A stretch of 64,000 bases of DNA from Acidipila sp. EB88 (GCF_003858395.1 NZ_QWEV01000005.1:62001-126000), one strand, 5' to 3'; shown: positions 9,220 through 19,860, numbered from the stretch's first letter. The notes: generated by a model not told the origin, from the sequence alone. Numbers and translations are program-made.

Positions 9220-12200
9220 CTAGAACGTCAGCTTGAAGCCGAGCCGTATATAGCGCTCATCTGTGGTGCGACTGCCAGGACTGGTTGAGGTAATCGTATC
9301 GAAGCTGCCGTCCGCGATGTTGCCATCAGGGTTTGAGAAGTGTGGCGTATTCGTTGCGTTCAGCACCTCGATCCGGCCCTGCGCGGTGATCCCTTCGCGA
9401 AGAGCAAAGTTGCGGAACAAGCCCAGGTCTGCGTTTCCGAAGCCTGGACCCCGTAGTGAGTCAAAGGATGCCGTGCCGAAGCGGGGCTGGTTGACAGGTG
9501 CGAATGCTGTTGGGTCGAAGTAGGGGTTATCCCCTACCCCGTGCAGTATCTGCACACTCGCCTTCACCTGGTCGGCACGCTGCTGGCTGCCGGGCGCGTT
9601 GAGTGAGGTCCCGTCGGCTGTGACGGAAAAAGGAGTGCCTGAGTAAAAGCTGACGATCGCATTCAGCTGCCAGCCGCCAGCAACGGCAGCGGCAATGCCG
9701 TGCTTGAGGAACGACTTGTTGGCACCAAAAGGGAGCTGCGCCAGGCCGCTGATCTGGACATTGTTTGTGCGATCGCCGGGAAGTAGAGCGCGGTTGAGCT
9801 GGAAATACTGGGGGATCGGAATCTCAGGCTCCCCATCACCATTCTCATCGCAGCAGGTTCCTCTCCAGCGAGACCACGTATAGGACACTCCTAACTGGTA
9901 GCCGCTTGAGAAAGCATGGCGAAGCGTACTCTGCAAGGAGTTGTAAACCATGCTCTCGTACGGGTAAATGACCACTTCAGCGCCGGTGATACCGGTAGCG
10001 CGCGTCCCGTTGTAAAACGGCTGGCTTGCAGCTCCTTTGCCGGGGAGACCATAGTTGATGTTGTAGCGGGTATGCTGGTGCACGCTGTGAGTGCCCACGT
10101 AGCCAACCTGCGCGAGCCAGCCTTTGCCGAAGTCCTGCTCGACGGTCAGGTTGTAGGACTGCGTGTAGCCGCGGATGAAGTTTTTAGGGTCTGTCGTGAA
10201 GGTGACGCCAGCCGGCAGTGGAAGGATGCCACTCGAGATATCAGGAGGGGTCAACGCGGGGATGCCTTGCGCAAGGGTGGTGACGGCGCTGTACGAGTTC
10301 GTCGCCGAGTAGTTGCCGGTGAGGTCGATGGGATAGCTGTAAAGGCCATCGCGGTACATGTTGATCTGCTCGGGGTTCAGGCTGTAACCCGCACGCACCA
10401 CCGTCGTTGCCATAGGACGGTATGCAAGCCCTATGCGCGGCGAGAAAAGCGTCTTCTGCACGTTGATGCCGCAGCTCTTCGGAACCGAGCCCTCACCGCA
10501 TATTTTGTACTGGTTGGTGTCCAGGTCGAAGTACTCGATGCCGCGATCAGAGCGGGTTGGTACCGGATAGTACTCCCAGCCGGTGCCTACGGCAAAAGTA
10601 AGCTTCTGGCTCACCTGCCACTGGTCACTGACATACGGAGCATACTGCCAGGTGCGAAGCGTGACCTGCGGAACAGTTTGGACACTGTTGGTGTCATTGT
10701 TAGGCAAGCCCAGGAGGAAGTCCGCGAAGGAGTTGTACTGATTTGCAGCGGCGCCCCCATTGAGAGAGGTAGCGCCACCAGTGAAGGTAAACTGTGTCGG
10801 CTGAATCTCTATGTGGTTCATGTGCTGCTGGCTGATGTCAAAGCCGAAACGAATCGTATGCCTCCCCTTGGTCCAGGTGGCGTTCGCCGTGTATTCGAAT
10901 ACTGGATCGTTGTAAACAAGCGCCGGATAGGAGTAGCCATACCCGGAATAGCTGTTGACGTTGAACTGCGGCAGCCCGCCTGCTTCCGGCAGCGCACCCA
11001 GGTTCGTTCCCGGGATACCAAGAACATCCAAGCCATACCGCGTGTTGGTTCCGGGAGGGCTGAGTGTCTGGTACGAATGTGTCAGTCCAAAGAGGCCTTC
11101 TACGACAAAGTTGGGCGTTGCGACGTAAGTCGCTGAGACGGAAGTAGCATAAATATTGCCGCTTTGGAAAGCACCATTCCCACCGCTCAGCACCGGGCCG
11201 AAGATAGTAGCCTGCGTCTCGTTGTACGGGTAGTCGCTGAAACGGGCAAACATGCTCAGCTTCCTGGTTGCCGTCCAGTCGAGCTTTGTGTCGATCTTCT
11301 GCAGCTTGTAGTAGACCGGGGTGTTGACGTAGTAGTTGTTCGAAATGCCGGGAAGGTTCGGTTCCGGGATCAGTGCAACCAGCTGGTTCGCGATGGGACT
11401 AATTCGGTTGGCGGGGATAACATTTCCGCCAAACGGTGTTCGCCCTGTACCGTCTGCGTTGCCGCTGTTCGGGTCATAAATGGGGGTAGACGAGCCGGCC
11501 ATGTTGCCTTGGCGAATGGCGGCAGTAGGCACGGTTACGATGTTTGTATTTCCCTGGTGCAAGAAGTCTCCCTCGTAGGAGCCGAAGAAGAACAACCTGT
11601 TCCTTAGGAGCGGGCCGCCAATGGTTCCGCCAAGGTCATTGTCGATAAGCTTGGGCAGGTTGTTGCCGGCCGGGAGAAAGTAAGGTCGAGCCTTCAACAG
11701 GTTGTCGATGTGGTACTCGTAAGCAGAGCCATGAAAAGCGTTGGTGCCGCTTTTGATTTGCACGTTGACGGCCGCGCCGTTGACCATCCCTTCATCTGCG
11801 CCTGAACTGGCGGTGACGACGTTCACTGTCCGGATCGCGTCCGTCGAGGGGACTGCGGTCGAGTTGAACTGGACCCACGGGTTGGTGGCGCTGACACCAT
11901 CGATTCTCACGTTGGTCCCACTTGCGCTTGTACCATTCGACTGGATTTCCATCGACCGCATCGGGTTGTTGGTCCCACCTGTGCTGGCTGAGGGAGGCGC
12001 AACGCCGGGCATCAGTCCAATCACACCTTCATAGGTACGTGTTGGCTGGGGAAGCTCCTCGAGTGATTGACTGGACACTTCGGCATGCACATCTGCGCTG
12101 TCGGCCTGCAACTGGGCTGCTTCTGATGAGACAGTAACAGACTGCGTCAGAGACCCAGGATTCAGGGATGCATCTACGCGTACTTCCGTGTTCAATGTGA

Positions 12201-12540
12201 CATGAATGTTCGAAGTCTTCAGCGGTCCGAAGCCCTGCTTAGTGACCGTGACGTTGTACGTTCCGGCTGCCACAGTCGACAGCGTGTATTCACCTTGCGC
12301 GTTGGTCGTTGTCTCGCGCGTCTCGTTGGTCTCGGTCTCAACGACATCCACGGTTGCGTCCGGCAGTAATGCCCCGTTTGTGTCCGTTACATTGCCTACA
12401 ATGGTCCCGTAGGTCGTTTGCGCTTTGGCGGATTGCAACCCAAACGCGAACGTTCCGATGGCGATTGCGGTCATGAGGTTCCCCGCCAGCGTGTGTGTCT
12501 TTCTCAAGCCATGAGTTCTCGTTGCTTTATCAACCTGCAT
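9220..12540 (-). CDS. Oar-like TonB-dependent outer-membrane receptor (fucose locus)
   Basis: A 1,106-residue protein. After a long signal region (TAIAIGTFAFGLQSAKAQ) comes a carboxypeptidase-regulatory-like domain (TTYGTIVGNVTDTNGALLPDA ... GTYNVTVTKQGF), then a plug domain (MEIQSNGTSASGTNVRIDGVSA) and a large beta-barrel ending in an aromatic strand (RYIRLGFKLTF). Proteins with this layout are expanded in Acidobacteria and import oligosaccharides or other large nutrients. The start at 12540 is preceded by GGGAGGCAGT. It is the first gene of a unit with the GH95-like glycosidase and lies upstream of complete L-fucose catabolic genes, which suggests fucosylated glycans as substrate. A putative promoter lies about 520 bp upstream. 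Confidence 0.9.
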   Translation of the reverse strand: MQVDKATRTHGLRKTHTLAGNLMTAIAIGTFAFGLQSAKAQTTYGTIVGNVTDTNGALLPDATVDVVETETNETRETTTNAQGEYTLSTVAAGTYNVTVTKQGFGPLKTSNIHVTLNTEVRVDASLNPGSLTQSVTVSSEAAQLQADSADVHAEVSSQSLEELPQPTRTYEGVIGLMPGVAPPSASTGGTNNPMRSMEIQSNGTSASGTNVRIDGVSATNPWVQFNSTAVPSTDAIRTVNVVTASSGADEGMVNGAAVNVQIKSGTNAFHGSAYEYHIDNLLKARPYFLPAGNNLPKLIDNDLGGTIGGPLLRNRLFFFGSYEGDFLHQGNTNIVTVPTAAIRQGNMAGSSTPIYDPNSGNADGTGRTPFGGNVIPANRISPIANQLVALIPEPNLPGISNNYYVNTPVYYKLQKIDTKLDWTATRKLSMFARFSDYPYNETQATIFGPVLSGGNGAFQSGNIYATSVSATYVATPNFVVEGLFGLTHSYQTLSPPGTNTRYGLDVLGIPGTNLGALPEAGGLPQFNVNSYSGYGYSYPALVYNDPVFEYTANATWTKGRHTIRFGFDISQQHMNHIEIQPTQFTFTGGATSLNGGAAANQYNSFADFLLGLPNNDTNSVQTVPQVTLRTWQYAPYVSDQWQVSQKLTFAVGTGWEYYPVPTRSDRGIEYFDLDTNQYKICGEGSVPKSCGINVQKTLFSPRIGLAYRPMATTVVRAGYSLNPEQINMYRDGLYSYPIDLTGNYSATNSYSAVTTLAQGIPALTPPDISSGILPLPAGVTFTTDPKNFIRGYTQSYNLTVEQDFGKGWLAQVGYVGTHSVHQHTRYNINYGLPGKGAASQPFYNGTRATGITGAEVVIYPYESMVYNSLQSTLRHAFSSGYQLGVSYTWSRWRGTCCDENGDGEPEIPIPQYFQLNRALLPGDRTNNVQISGLAQLPFGANKSFLKHGIAAAVAGGWQLNAIVSFYSGTPFSVTADGTSLNAPGSQQRADQVKASVQILHGVGDNPYFDPTAFAPVNQPRFGTASFDSLRGPGFGNADLGLFRNFALREGITAQGRIEVLNATNTPHFSNPDGNIADGSFDTITSTSPGSRTTDERYIRLGFKLTF

Positions 12541-13721
12541 ACTGCCTCCCAAATAGAAGTGCCTGCCACGTTCCATTCGCCCCTGGATCTCTATCGTGCT
12601 GCGCGCATTGTTCCTTTCTGGATGGAACTGTCCTCTGTGAATTCCGCGTTCCCTGCCGCCGTACGGGTGTTGAAGGTCCTAAGAGTGGAGATCCAACGTT
12701 CCACCATGCCCCCGCGATCTTGCAGAGGGTTCTGCGTCGAACACAGTGGCAGGCGCTCCGTAGCAGCGCAGCAGATCTGCAGCCGTAGACCTGGTTGGCC
12801 GCTTTCTCCGGTGGCACCGCCCGCCGGCGTCAAGGAATTTCCCTTTGAAGCAGACTGTCGAAGTTGCTGGCAGCCGGCCCAGGCCTGGAGCAGCCACAGA
12901 AACGAGACAACTCGAAGGGAGAGGCTTGTGCTTTGGGCTGCTCTGCCAAAGCAAGTTCCTGGCGCTATCAATAACTGTCCTCCTCGAGTGGTCTTGATCT
13001 TTTCCCCTACAAGCGCGAATCGATGTCACGTGCGCCTGGCAAAAGCAAGTCGCTCGAACCGGGGCAAATGTAAAGGCATTCATCTATTTTTGTCAATGAT
13101 GTGTCTTTTTCACAGGCGAGAACACTGACACGAGGTGACCAGCTATTTGCATCCTTAACTGCCAGGGTCTACAACCAGCTTTCAGCCGTGCCTTTGATTG
13201 TGTGCTTTGTAGTGCGGACCTTCGGCGAACTCCTACGGAGTAAGTACGGGGAGACACGCGGAGGGCAGCCGGACAGCCATCCAGCAAGCTCGCGATTAGC
13301 AGGCAAAAGCCGATCTGATGGGTTCACATGTCGCCTTTGAGCGAACATCTTGAAGTACTGGATCAAGCCAGGACGAGCCGGCAGCAGGTAAACGCATTGC
13401 TATGCGTCGCTGGTGGTGTTTAGCCGGTATTTCTTTTAAGTACCCGGGATCTGTGAGGGCGCACAAGCACTTGGCGGTGTGCAACGAGGTAAAAACTCCC
13501 CGCATTGCGGCAGTCCGTGCTTTGGATGGGACCATGCTGACCGAAAGCAGACTGCCAGGTGTGCCGGAGTGCTGCTCCATGTCTCATTCCATGGGAGCTA
13601 CTCTGTTTGACCGTCTTCGTTCCTGATACCACAAGCGTTCAGTGCCACAGACAGCGGACTCTTCCACAAGGTGAAACGAGGGACGCACCGGGGCGGGAGT
13701 TGCTGCCAGTAAGGTCGGCGA
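12541..13721. other. 1.2-kb intergenic region with no supported gene
   Basis: No reading frame here shows recognisable protein features. The part up to about 13060 would be the 5' leader of the TonB-dependent receptor if the promoter at 13067-13096 is used. I see no tRNA, transposase or convincing riboswitch motif. The part from 13100 to 13720 separates the receptor unit from the L-fucose dehydrogenase gene and holds nothing I can name. Confidence 0.6.
13067..13096 (-). promoter_or_regulatory. Putative sigma-70-type promoter of the fucose-locus TonB-dependent receptor
   Basis: On the minus strand a perfect TTGACA (13091-13096) is followed after 18 bp by TACATT (13067-13072) and then TGCCCC. 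The same layout, TTGACA, 18 bp, TAC..T, then a CCC-containing run, precedes two other genes in this window. Transcription from here gives a leader of roughly 520 nt before the start codon at 12540. Confidence 0.5.
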
Positions 13722-14503
<782 letters not shown>

Positions 14504-14522
14504 ACCAAACCTGCTGCAGTAC

Positions 14523-15287
14523 TTATCGAAGGTTAAAGAATCCGCCATCGAGGGCGTAATCAACGCCTGTGAGGAAACCCGCCTCAGGCGAACATAGATA
14601 GAGAGCGAGCGTGGCGACCTCCTCGGGTGTGCCCATGCGCCCGACAGGCTGAGCAGCCGCAAGTTCTTTCAGCTTCTCCTGCTCGTGCCCGGGGTAGTTC
14701 TTCGCCACGAACCCATCCACAAAGGGCGTGTGAATGCGAGCAGGCGAAATACAGTTGCAGCGCAAGCCATGCGCAACGTAATCCCGCGCTACAGACAAAG
14801 TCATAGCCACCACGGCTCCCTTGGTCATCGAGTAGGCAAAACGATCCGGGATACCCGCGGTGGCTGCAATGGATGCCATATTCAGGATGCAGCCGCCTGG
14901 CTGACGCAGCAGAGAAGGCAGCGAGGCTCGCATACACAGGTAGGTTCCACGGACATTTACCTGAAACAGTCTGTCTACATCCGCGGGACAGGTCGTAGCA
15001 AGAGTGCCGACGTGGGCGACCCCAGCACAGTTTACAAGGATGTCGATGGGACCGATTTGCGCAAACGCCTGCCCAACAGCGGCTTCATCGCTTACGTCGA
15101 ATGCGAAACTCTTCACCGGCGAGCCGGTCCCTGCTGCGATTTCAGCGGCTCTCGCCTGCACGGCGTCGTGCTCCCGGTCGCAAAGAAGCACCTCCGCCTC
15201 TGCCTCGCTGAATCGCCGGGCAATCGCCAAACCGATTCCGCTTGCTGCACCGCTAATCACAGCCCGCCGATGATTGAGCTGGAACAT
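14523..15287 (-). CDS. 2-keto-3-deoxy-L-fuconate dehydrogenase (SDR family)
   Basis: A 254-residue short-chain dehydrogenase: cofactor motif ISGAASGIGLAIA near residue 10, NCAG (LVNCAGVAH), catalytic Ser in MASIAATAG and the YxxxK motif AYSMTKGA. The C-terminus AQPVGRMGTPEEVATLALYL ... TGVDYALDGGFFNL closely follows the type assigned to 2-keto-3-deoxy-L-fuconate dehydrogenases. The start at 15287 has GAGGG upstream; a longer open frame to 15572 overlaps the divergent dehydratase and is not used. It lies 19 bp upstream of the L-fucose dehydrogenase gene in the same orientation. It would produce 2,4-diketo-3-deoxy-L-fuconate. The pathway context raises confidence in the specificity. Confidence 0.85.
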   Translation of the reverse strand: MFQLNHRRAVISGAASGIGLAIARRFSEAEAEVLLCDREHDAVQARAAEIAAGTGSPVKSFAFDVSDEAAVGQAFAQIGPIDILVNCAGVAHVGTLATTCPADVDRLFQVNVRGTYLCMRASLPSLLRQPGGCILNMASIAATAGIPDRFAYSMTKGAVVAMTLSVARDYVAHGLRCNCISPARIHTPFVDGFVAKNYPGHEQEKLKELAAAQPVGRMGTPEEVATLALYLCSPEAGFLTGVDYALDGGFFNLR

Positions 15288-15391
15288 CAGGCACCCTCGA
15301 GAAACCTTTCTACGGGAACTGTCATAAAGACGCCGTACCAAAGTACACGAGAAGAGCCACAGCCGTCCGGCCTTGTGCCAGATAATGTTCA

Positions 15392-15421
15392 TTGACGAAA
15401 CCAGGCGTCCATCCATAAACT
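15392..15421 (+). promoter_or_regulatory. Putative promoter of the L-fuconate dehydratase operon
   Basis: TTGACG (15392-15397), an 18-bp spacer and TAAACT (15416-15421) precede the TTG start at 15484 by about 60 bp. The region is the divergent gap between the two halves of the L-fucose catabolic gene set. Confidence 0.45.
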
Positions 15422-15483
15422 GACCCACGTCTCGCGATCTCGCGCTTCGCCAAAGGTTACCGTTCGCTTCACTAGGACAAAGC

Positions 15484-16812
15484 TTGGCTGAAATAATCAT
15501 CACAGACATACGCGTTATTGACCTGCGCTTTCCCACCTCGCGAGGCCAGCTAGGCTCCGACGCTGTGAACACGGATCCAGACTATTCAGCTGCCTATTGC
15601 GTCCTCAGGACGACCGCCGGCTTGGAGGGTCATGGTCTCACCTTCACGCTTGGTCGGGGAACCGAGCTGGTGGTGAGCGCGCTTTCCCTTCTGGGGCGCG
15701 TCGTAGTCGGTCGTACCCTAGGGGAGTTAACGCGGGATCTGAACGGGCTCTACCTTGAACTAACAGGAGATACGCAGCTCCGCTGGCTCGGTCCTGAGAA
15801 AGGTGTCATGCATCTCGCCTGCGGCGCCCTCCTCAACGCGGTGTGGGACCTGTATGCGCGAGCAGAGGCGAAGCCAGTATGGCGTGTGCTCGCAGACATG
15901 TCTCCGGAGCAGATCGTATCGGTGATTGACTTCCGCTACATCGCAGACGCGCTTACCCCCGAGGAAGCTCTCAACATTCTGCGCGCGGGCAAGCAGGGGC
16001 AGGCTGAGCGGCTGCAGCATTTACAGGACGTAGGCTACCCGGCGTACACCACATCGGCTGGCTGGTTCGGGTTTAGTAGCGAGACCATACGTCAACTCTG
16101 CCGTGAAGCCATAGAGGATGGATGGACTCACTTCAAACTGAAAGTAGGGGGCACTGCGGAGAATGATCTTCGTCGCGGCTTGGTGATGCGCGAAGAGATT
16201 GGTTGGACGAACCGATTGATGGTGGACGCAAATCAGAAATGGGGCGTGGAAGAAGCAATCCGCCGAACCCGGCAACTCGCCGACCTGCAGCCTTGGTGGA
16301 TGGAAGAGCCAACGAACCCGGATGACATTCTCGGCCATGCCCGCATCCGCCAGGAGGTCGCCCCGATCCGCATTGCGACTGGAGAGCATTGTCATAACAG
16401 CGTCATGTTCAAACAATTGCTACAGGCGAATGCCATCGACGTCTGTCAGATTGACAGCTGCCGCGTGGCGAGCGTAAACGAGAACCTTGCGATCATGCTG
16501 ATGGCTGCCAAGTTTGGTGTTCCCGTATGTCCGCATGCGGGCGGCGTTGGACTCTGCGAATACGTGCAGCACCTTTCAATCTTCGACTTTCTCGGTATCT
16601 CCTGTTCCTTAGAGAACCGCGTCATCGAGTACGTCGACCATCTCCACGAACACTTCCGCTACCCGGTGCGTATCCGGCGGGCGCACTATCTTCTTCCTCA
16701 GGATCCCGGCTACAGCGCGGAAATTCTGCCGGACTCACTCCAGCGCTACAGTTTCCCAGGTGGAGAAGCATGGAAGGATCAACGGAATGAAGCTCATAAC
16801 GTTCACGCATAA
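15484..16812 (+). CDS. fucD: L-fuconate dehydratase (enolase superfamily)
   Basis: A 442-residue enolase-superfamily enzyme that converts L-fuconate to 2-keto-3-deoxy-L-fuconate. The residue pattern of characterised FucD enzymes is present: Lys218-x-Lys220 in HFKLKVGG, metal ligands Asp248 (VDANQKW), Glu274 (MEEPTNPDD) and Glu301 (TGEHCHN), and general acid/base His351 (CPHAGG). The start is TTG at 15484 with AGGAC upstream; numbering from it gives exactly the catalytic positions known from Xanthomonas FucD. It opens a plus-strand operon with the hydrolase, lactonase and permease, and overlaps the next gene by 26 bp. Confidence 0.93.
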   Translation: MAEIIITDIRVIDLRFPTSRGQLGSDAVNTDPDYSAAYCVLRTTAGLEGHGLTFTLGRGTELVVSALSLLGRVVVGRTLGELTRDLNGLYLELTGDTQLRWLGPEKGVMHLACGALLNAVWDLYARAEAKPVWRVLADMSPEQIVSVIDFRYIADALTPEEALNILRAGKQGQAERLQHLQDVGYPAYTTSAGWFGFSSETIRQLCREAIEDGWTHFKLKVGGTAENDLRRGLVMREEIGWTNRLMVDANQKWGVEEAIRRTRQLADLQPWWMEEPTNPDDILGHARIRQEVAPIRIATGEHCHNSVMFKQLLQANAIDVCQIDSCRVASVNENLAIMLMAAKFGVPVCPHAGGVGLCEYVQHLSIFDFLGISCSLENRVIEYVDHLHEHFRYPVRIRRAHYLLPQDPGYSAEILPDSLQRYSFPGGEAWKDQRNEAHNVHA

Positions 16813-17617
16813 TGGAGGCCCCGTGCGTGGAGGCGTACTTGACGGCGACGTGGTTCGCCCGTGGTTCTCAGAGGATCGCGATCCTGTGCTCGCCTTTATC
16901 GCCAGCAATCGCTCTGAACCTGCTCTCAGCAGTGAGCGGGTACCCCTGTCCGCTGTTCGGCTCCTCGCGCCTCTCCTCCATCCTCCAAGGGTGTTCGGCA
17001 TTGGACTCAACTACCGAGAGCATGCCGCCGAGTCGAAGATGGCGGTACAGAGTGTGCCCACTGTCTTCATCAAGCTTTCTTCCTCGATCATTGGCCACGA
17101 GGCAGACGTGCTGCTTCCACCAGAAGCAACGCAGCCTGACTACGAAGCCGAGTTAGGGGTCGTGATCGGAAAGGCGGGTTATCGGATCGCGGCCGAAGAC
17201 TGGAAGCAGCATGTTTTCGGATACACGATTGTGAATGACATCAGCGCGCGAGGCGTGCAACTGGCAACATCGCAGTGGACTCTTGGAAAGAGCTTCCCTA
17301 CCTTCACCCCGATGGGACCGCACATCGTCACGAGCGCTGAGATCGCCGACCCGCACACACTCGATATCGAGTTGACGATCGATGGCGAAGTGATGCAACG
17401 TGCCAATACGCGGGATCTTATCTTTCGCATTCCCGACCTGATTGCCTATATCTCGGCACTGGTGCCACTCCAGCCGGGAGATGTCATCAGCACCGGCACG
17501 CCTCCTGGTGTAGGGCTGGGTCGAACGCCTCCGCGGTGGCTTCGCGCCCGAGAAACGATGGAAATCACTGTACAAGGCGTTGGTCTGCTTAGAAACAGGA
17601 CCAGAGCGACCGATTGA
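16787..17617 (+). CDS. 2,4-diketo-3-deoxy-L-fuconate hydrolase (fumarylacetoacetate hydrolase family)
   Basis: A 276-residue FAH-fold protein: FGIGLNYREHAAES, PTVFIKLSSSI, acidic metal ligands in DYEAELGVVIGK and VNDISAR, and the substrate loop GKSFPTFTPMGP, ending in ISTGTPPGVGLG. Its start lies inside the end of fucD (26-bp overlap) with AAGGA upstream, indicating translational linkage. In the non-phosphorylating L-fucose pathway an enzyme of this family cleaves 2,4-diketo-3-deoxy-L-fuconate to pyruvate and L-lactate. The specificity is inferred from the complete pathway around it; family members also act on other acylpyruvates. Confidence 0.87.
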   Translation: MKLITFTHNGGPVRGGVLDGDVVRPWFSEDRDPVLAFIASNRSEPALSSERVPLSAVRLLAPLLHPPRVFGIGLNYREHAAESKMAVQSVPTVFIKLSSSIIGHEADVLLPPEATQPDYEAELGVVIGKAGYRIAAEDWKQHVFGYTIVNDISARGVQLATSQWTLGKSFPTFTPMGPHIVTSAEIADPHTLDIELTIDGEVMQRANTRDLIFRIPDLIAYISALVPLQPGDVISTGTPPGVGLGRTPPRWLRARETMEITVQGVGLLRNRTRATD

Positions 17618-17650
17618 AGTGCGGCGCAAGGCGCGCAGGAAGATGCAGCT

Positions 17651-18544
17651 ATGATGCCCAAGCAGGCAGCAAGCGGGAGAATCCCGCACATCGACGCTCA
17701 CCATCATCTCTGGTGCTACCGGCAGGAAGAGTTTGCCTGGATAGATGATGCGAGCTCTGCATTGCGTCGGGACTTTGCCGTGTGCGACCTGCTGCACGCG
17801 ATGGACCTGGCTTCGATCGATACGGCCATCGCTGTGCAGGCACGCGAGTCTCTGGAAGAGACTCGCTGGTTACTGCAGACCGCATCGGAACACCCACGGA
17901 TCTGTGCGGTCGTAGGCTGGGTTCCACTCGCCGATCGGGATCTTCCTCACCTTCTTGACTCCTTCCACAACTGCCAGACACTCGCCGGCTTCCGTGTCAT
18001 CGCGCAGGATCAAGCGGCCGGCTACTTTGATCAATCTGCATTGAACAACGGCATGCGGGTGCTGACTGCTTTCAATTACAGCTTTGACCTCCTTGTCCGC
18101 GCTCATCAACTTACCGAGGCGATTCGGCTCGTGGATCGGCACCCCAGGCAGAGCTTTGTGCTCGATCATGCCGCTAAGCCACCTATCCACGCGGGACGGC
18201 TTGAGCCATGGAAATCCCAATTGCTGGCCTTAGCAGAGCGTCCTAACGTGGTGTGTAAGCTGTCAGGCCTCGCAACGGAAGCGGGTTGCCGGCAGCCCTT
18301 CACCTCCTCAAGTCTCAGGCCCTATCTGGACGTGTGTGTGCAAGCTTTCGGCTGTGAGCGACTCCTCGCTGGTTCGGATTGGCCTGTATGTCTGCTCGCG
18401 ACAACTTATGAGCACTGGTGGAGCATGCTGCGCGAATACTTCGTCTCGTTCAGCCCCGGCGAACAAGCAGCCATGTTTGGCGGCAATGCCGCTCGGGCCT
18501 ACAGTCGCAGCACAGCTCTCTGCTCGCTGGCAGGCCGCGCTTGA
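17651..18544 (+). CDS. L-fuconolactonase (amidohydrolase family)
   Basis: A 297-residue metal-dependent amidohydrolase of COG3618 type. Metal and active-site motifs are IDAHHHLW near residue 14, FRVIAQDQ, LDHAAKPPI and LLAGSDWPV. It would hydrolyse L-fucono-1,4(5)-lactone to L-fuconate, linking L-fucose dehydrogenase and L-fuconate dehydratase. The start ATG at 17651 is preceded by AGGAAG; a second ATG follows immediately at 17654. Its stop codon overlaps the TTG start of the downstream permease. Confidence 0.9.
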   Translation: MMPKQAASGRIPHIDAHHHLWCYRQEEFAWIDDASSALRRDFAVCDLLHAMDLASIDTAIAVQARESLEETRWLLQTASEHPRICAVVGWVPLADRDLPHLLDSFHNCQTLAGFRVIAQDQAAGYFDQSALNNGMRVLTAFNYSFDLLVRAHQLTEAIRLVDRHPRQSFVLDHAAKPPIHAGRLEPWKSQLLALAERPNVVCKLSGLATEAGCRQPFTSSSLRPYLDVCVQAFGCERLLAGSDWPVCLLATTYEHWWSMLREYFVSFSPGEQAAMFGGNAARAYSRSTALCSLAGRA

Positions 18545-19860
18545 CGCAGGTGCGACTGTTCGGCAGTCAGGCCTCACTCTTTCCCCGGACGGGGAGACTG
18601 GCTTTCAGCCTGGTCGCGTCGCTATTCTTTCTCTGGGGCATTTCCAACAACCTCACCGATATCCTTGTTCAGCAGTTCCGCAAGTCCTTTGAACTTTCTC
18701 CCCTGCAGGCTCAGCTCGTGCAAACGGCAGTCTTTCTGGGCTACTTCTGCATGGCCATCCCGGCAGCGCTGCTCGCGCGCAGGCTCGGCTACAAGGCCGG
18801 CATACTCTGCGGCCTGTGCCTGTTTGGAGGAGGCCTTCTCCTTTTCTGGCCCGCGGCGCATCTCGGCCGTTATGCCCCGATGTTGCTGGCTCTGTTTCTC
18901 ATCGGGTGTGGATCGGCAACGCTGGAGACTACAGCCAATCCATACGTTGCCCAGGCTGGTCCTTCATCCACTGCTGAGCGTCGACTAAATTTCGCGCAGG
19001 CGATGAATCCTCCGGGTACCATCGCGGGCGTGTTGCTTGGTACGTACTTCATCTTCTCCGGCATCGAGCTATCGCCGGCCCGAGTGGCTGTGCTGCGGGC
19101 AAACGGCGCGTATGCAGACTACCTCCATCGTGAACTTCTGCGTGTCGTTCCGACTTACGTCGGCCTGGGCTGCATAGTGCTTGGCCTTGCGTGCGTAATT
19201 GCCATGGTCCGCTTTCCTGATGTGCAGCAACGGTCGCCTGCGAGCGCACCCACGGAAGGGCTGCTATCCGAACTCTTGCCCCTTCTGCGTCGCTCCCAAC
19301 TGCTGATCGCAATGATCGCGCAGTTCTGCTGCATCGGCGCGCAGGTGAGCACCTGGTCCGCCTTCATTCCGTATCTGAAGCAATACGCTGCAGCTACTGA
19401 TCGGAGCGCCGGTCTTCTATTGTCCGCCAATCTGCTTGCTTTCGCTTGCGGGCGCTTTGTCTCTACCCTGCTGATGCGGTGGTTTCGCCCCTTGGCACTG
19501 CTCACGCTCTACAGCGGCATCAACCTTTGTTTGCTTGCTGCAGCAATCATGCGGCCGGGCCTTGGAGGAGCCATGGCCCTTATTGCAAGCAGCTTCTGCA
19601 TGTCAGTCATGTTCCCCACGATCTTCGCACTTGGGATCCATGGGATGGGCAAACACACTGAACTTGCGAGTTCCCTGCTTGTCATGTCGGTTATTGGTGG
19701 AGCGACGGTACCGCCACTGCTCGGTCTGGTTGCGAAACACACCGCGAGCTACTCCCTTGGCTACCTGTGTGTGGAGGTGTGCTACGTTGTCGTGCTCGCA
19801 TACGGGTTGCTTCAATTGCGGATCGAGGCAAGCCATCCACCGAGGGAATGCCCGGTCTAG
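18541..19860 (+). CDS. fucP: L-fucose permease, MFS superfamily (FucP-like)
   Basis: About 439 residues with some 12 hydrophobic segments. FucP/GluP-family signatures are FFLWGISNNLTDILVQQFR in the first helix, GCGSATLETTANPYV and LNFAQAMNPPGTIAG, which resemble the NPYV and FNxxG motifs of sugar:proton symporters such as E. coli FucP. The start is probably TTG at 18541, overlapping the lactonase stop (TTGA), or the in-frame GTG at 18550; upstream in-frame codons lie within the lactonase gene. It would import L-fucose across the inner membrane for the enzymes encoded before it. The 3' end overlaps the convergent IclR regulator by 4 bp. Confidence 0.88.
   Translation: MTQVRLFGSQASLFPRTGRLAFSLVASLFFLWGISNNLTDILVQQFRKSFELSPLQAQLVQTAVFLGYFCMAIPAALLARRLGYKAGILCGLCLFGGGLLLFWPAAHLGRYAPMLLALFLIGCGSATLETTANPYVAQAGPSSTAERRLNFAQAMNPPGTIAGVLLGTYFIFSGIELSPARVAVLRANGAYADYLHRELLRVVPTYVGLGCIVLGLACVIAMVRFPDVQQRSPASAPTEGLLSELLPLLRRSQLLIAMIAQFCCIGAQVSTWSAFIPYLKQYAAATDRSAGLLLSANLLAFACGRFVSTLLMRWFRPLALLTLYSGINLCLLAAAIMRPGLGGAMALIASSFCMSVMFPTIFALGIHGMGKHTELASSLLVMSVIGGATVPPLLGLVAKHTASYSLGYLCVEVCYVVVLAYGLLQLRIEASHPPRECPV

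Noticed and set aside
12418..13128. 236-codon open frame on the plus strand across the receptor 5' region
   Set aside because: It begins inside the receptor gene on the opposite strand, has no ribosome site and no recognisable domain.
15330..15350. GTAC-TTTG-GTAC repeat in the divergent fuc promoter region as the IclR operator
   Set aside because: GTAC is self-complementary and common, and the site does not resemble the palindrome at the IclR start.
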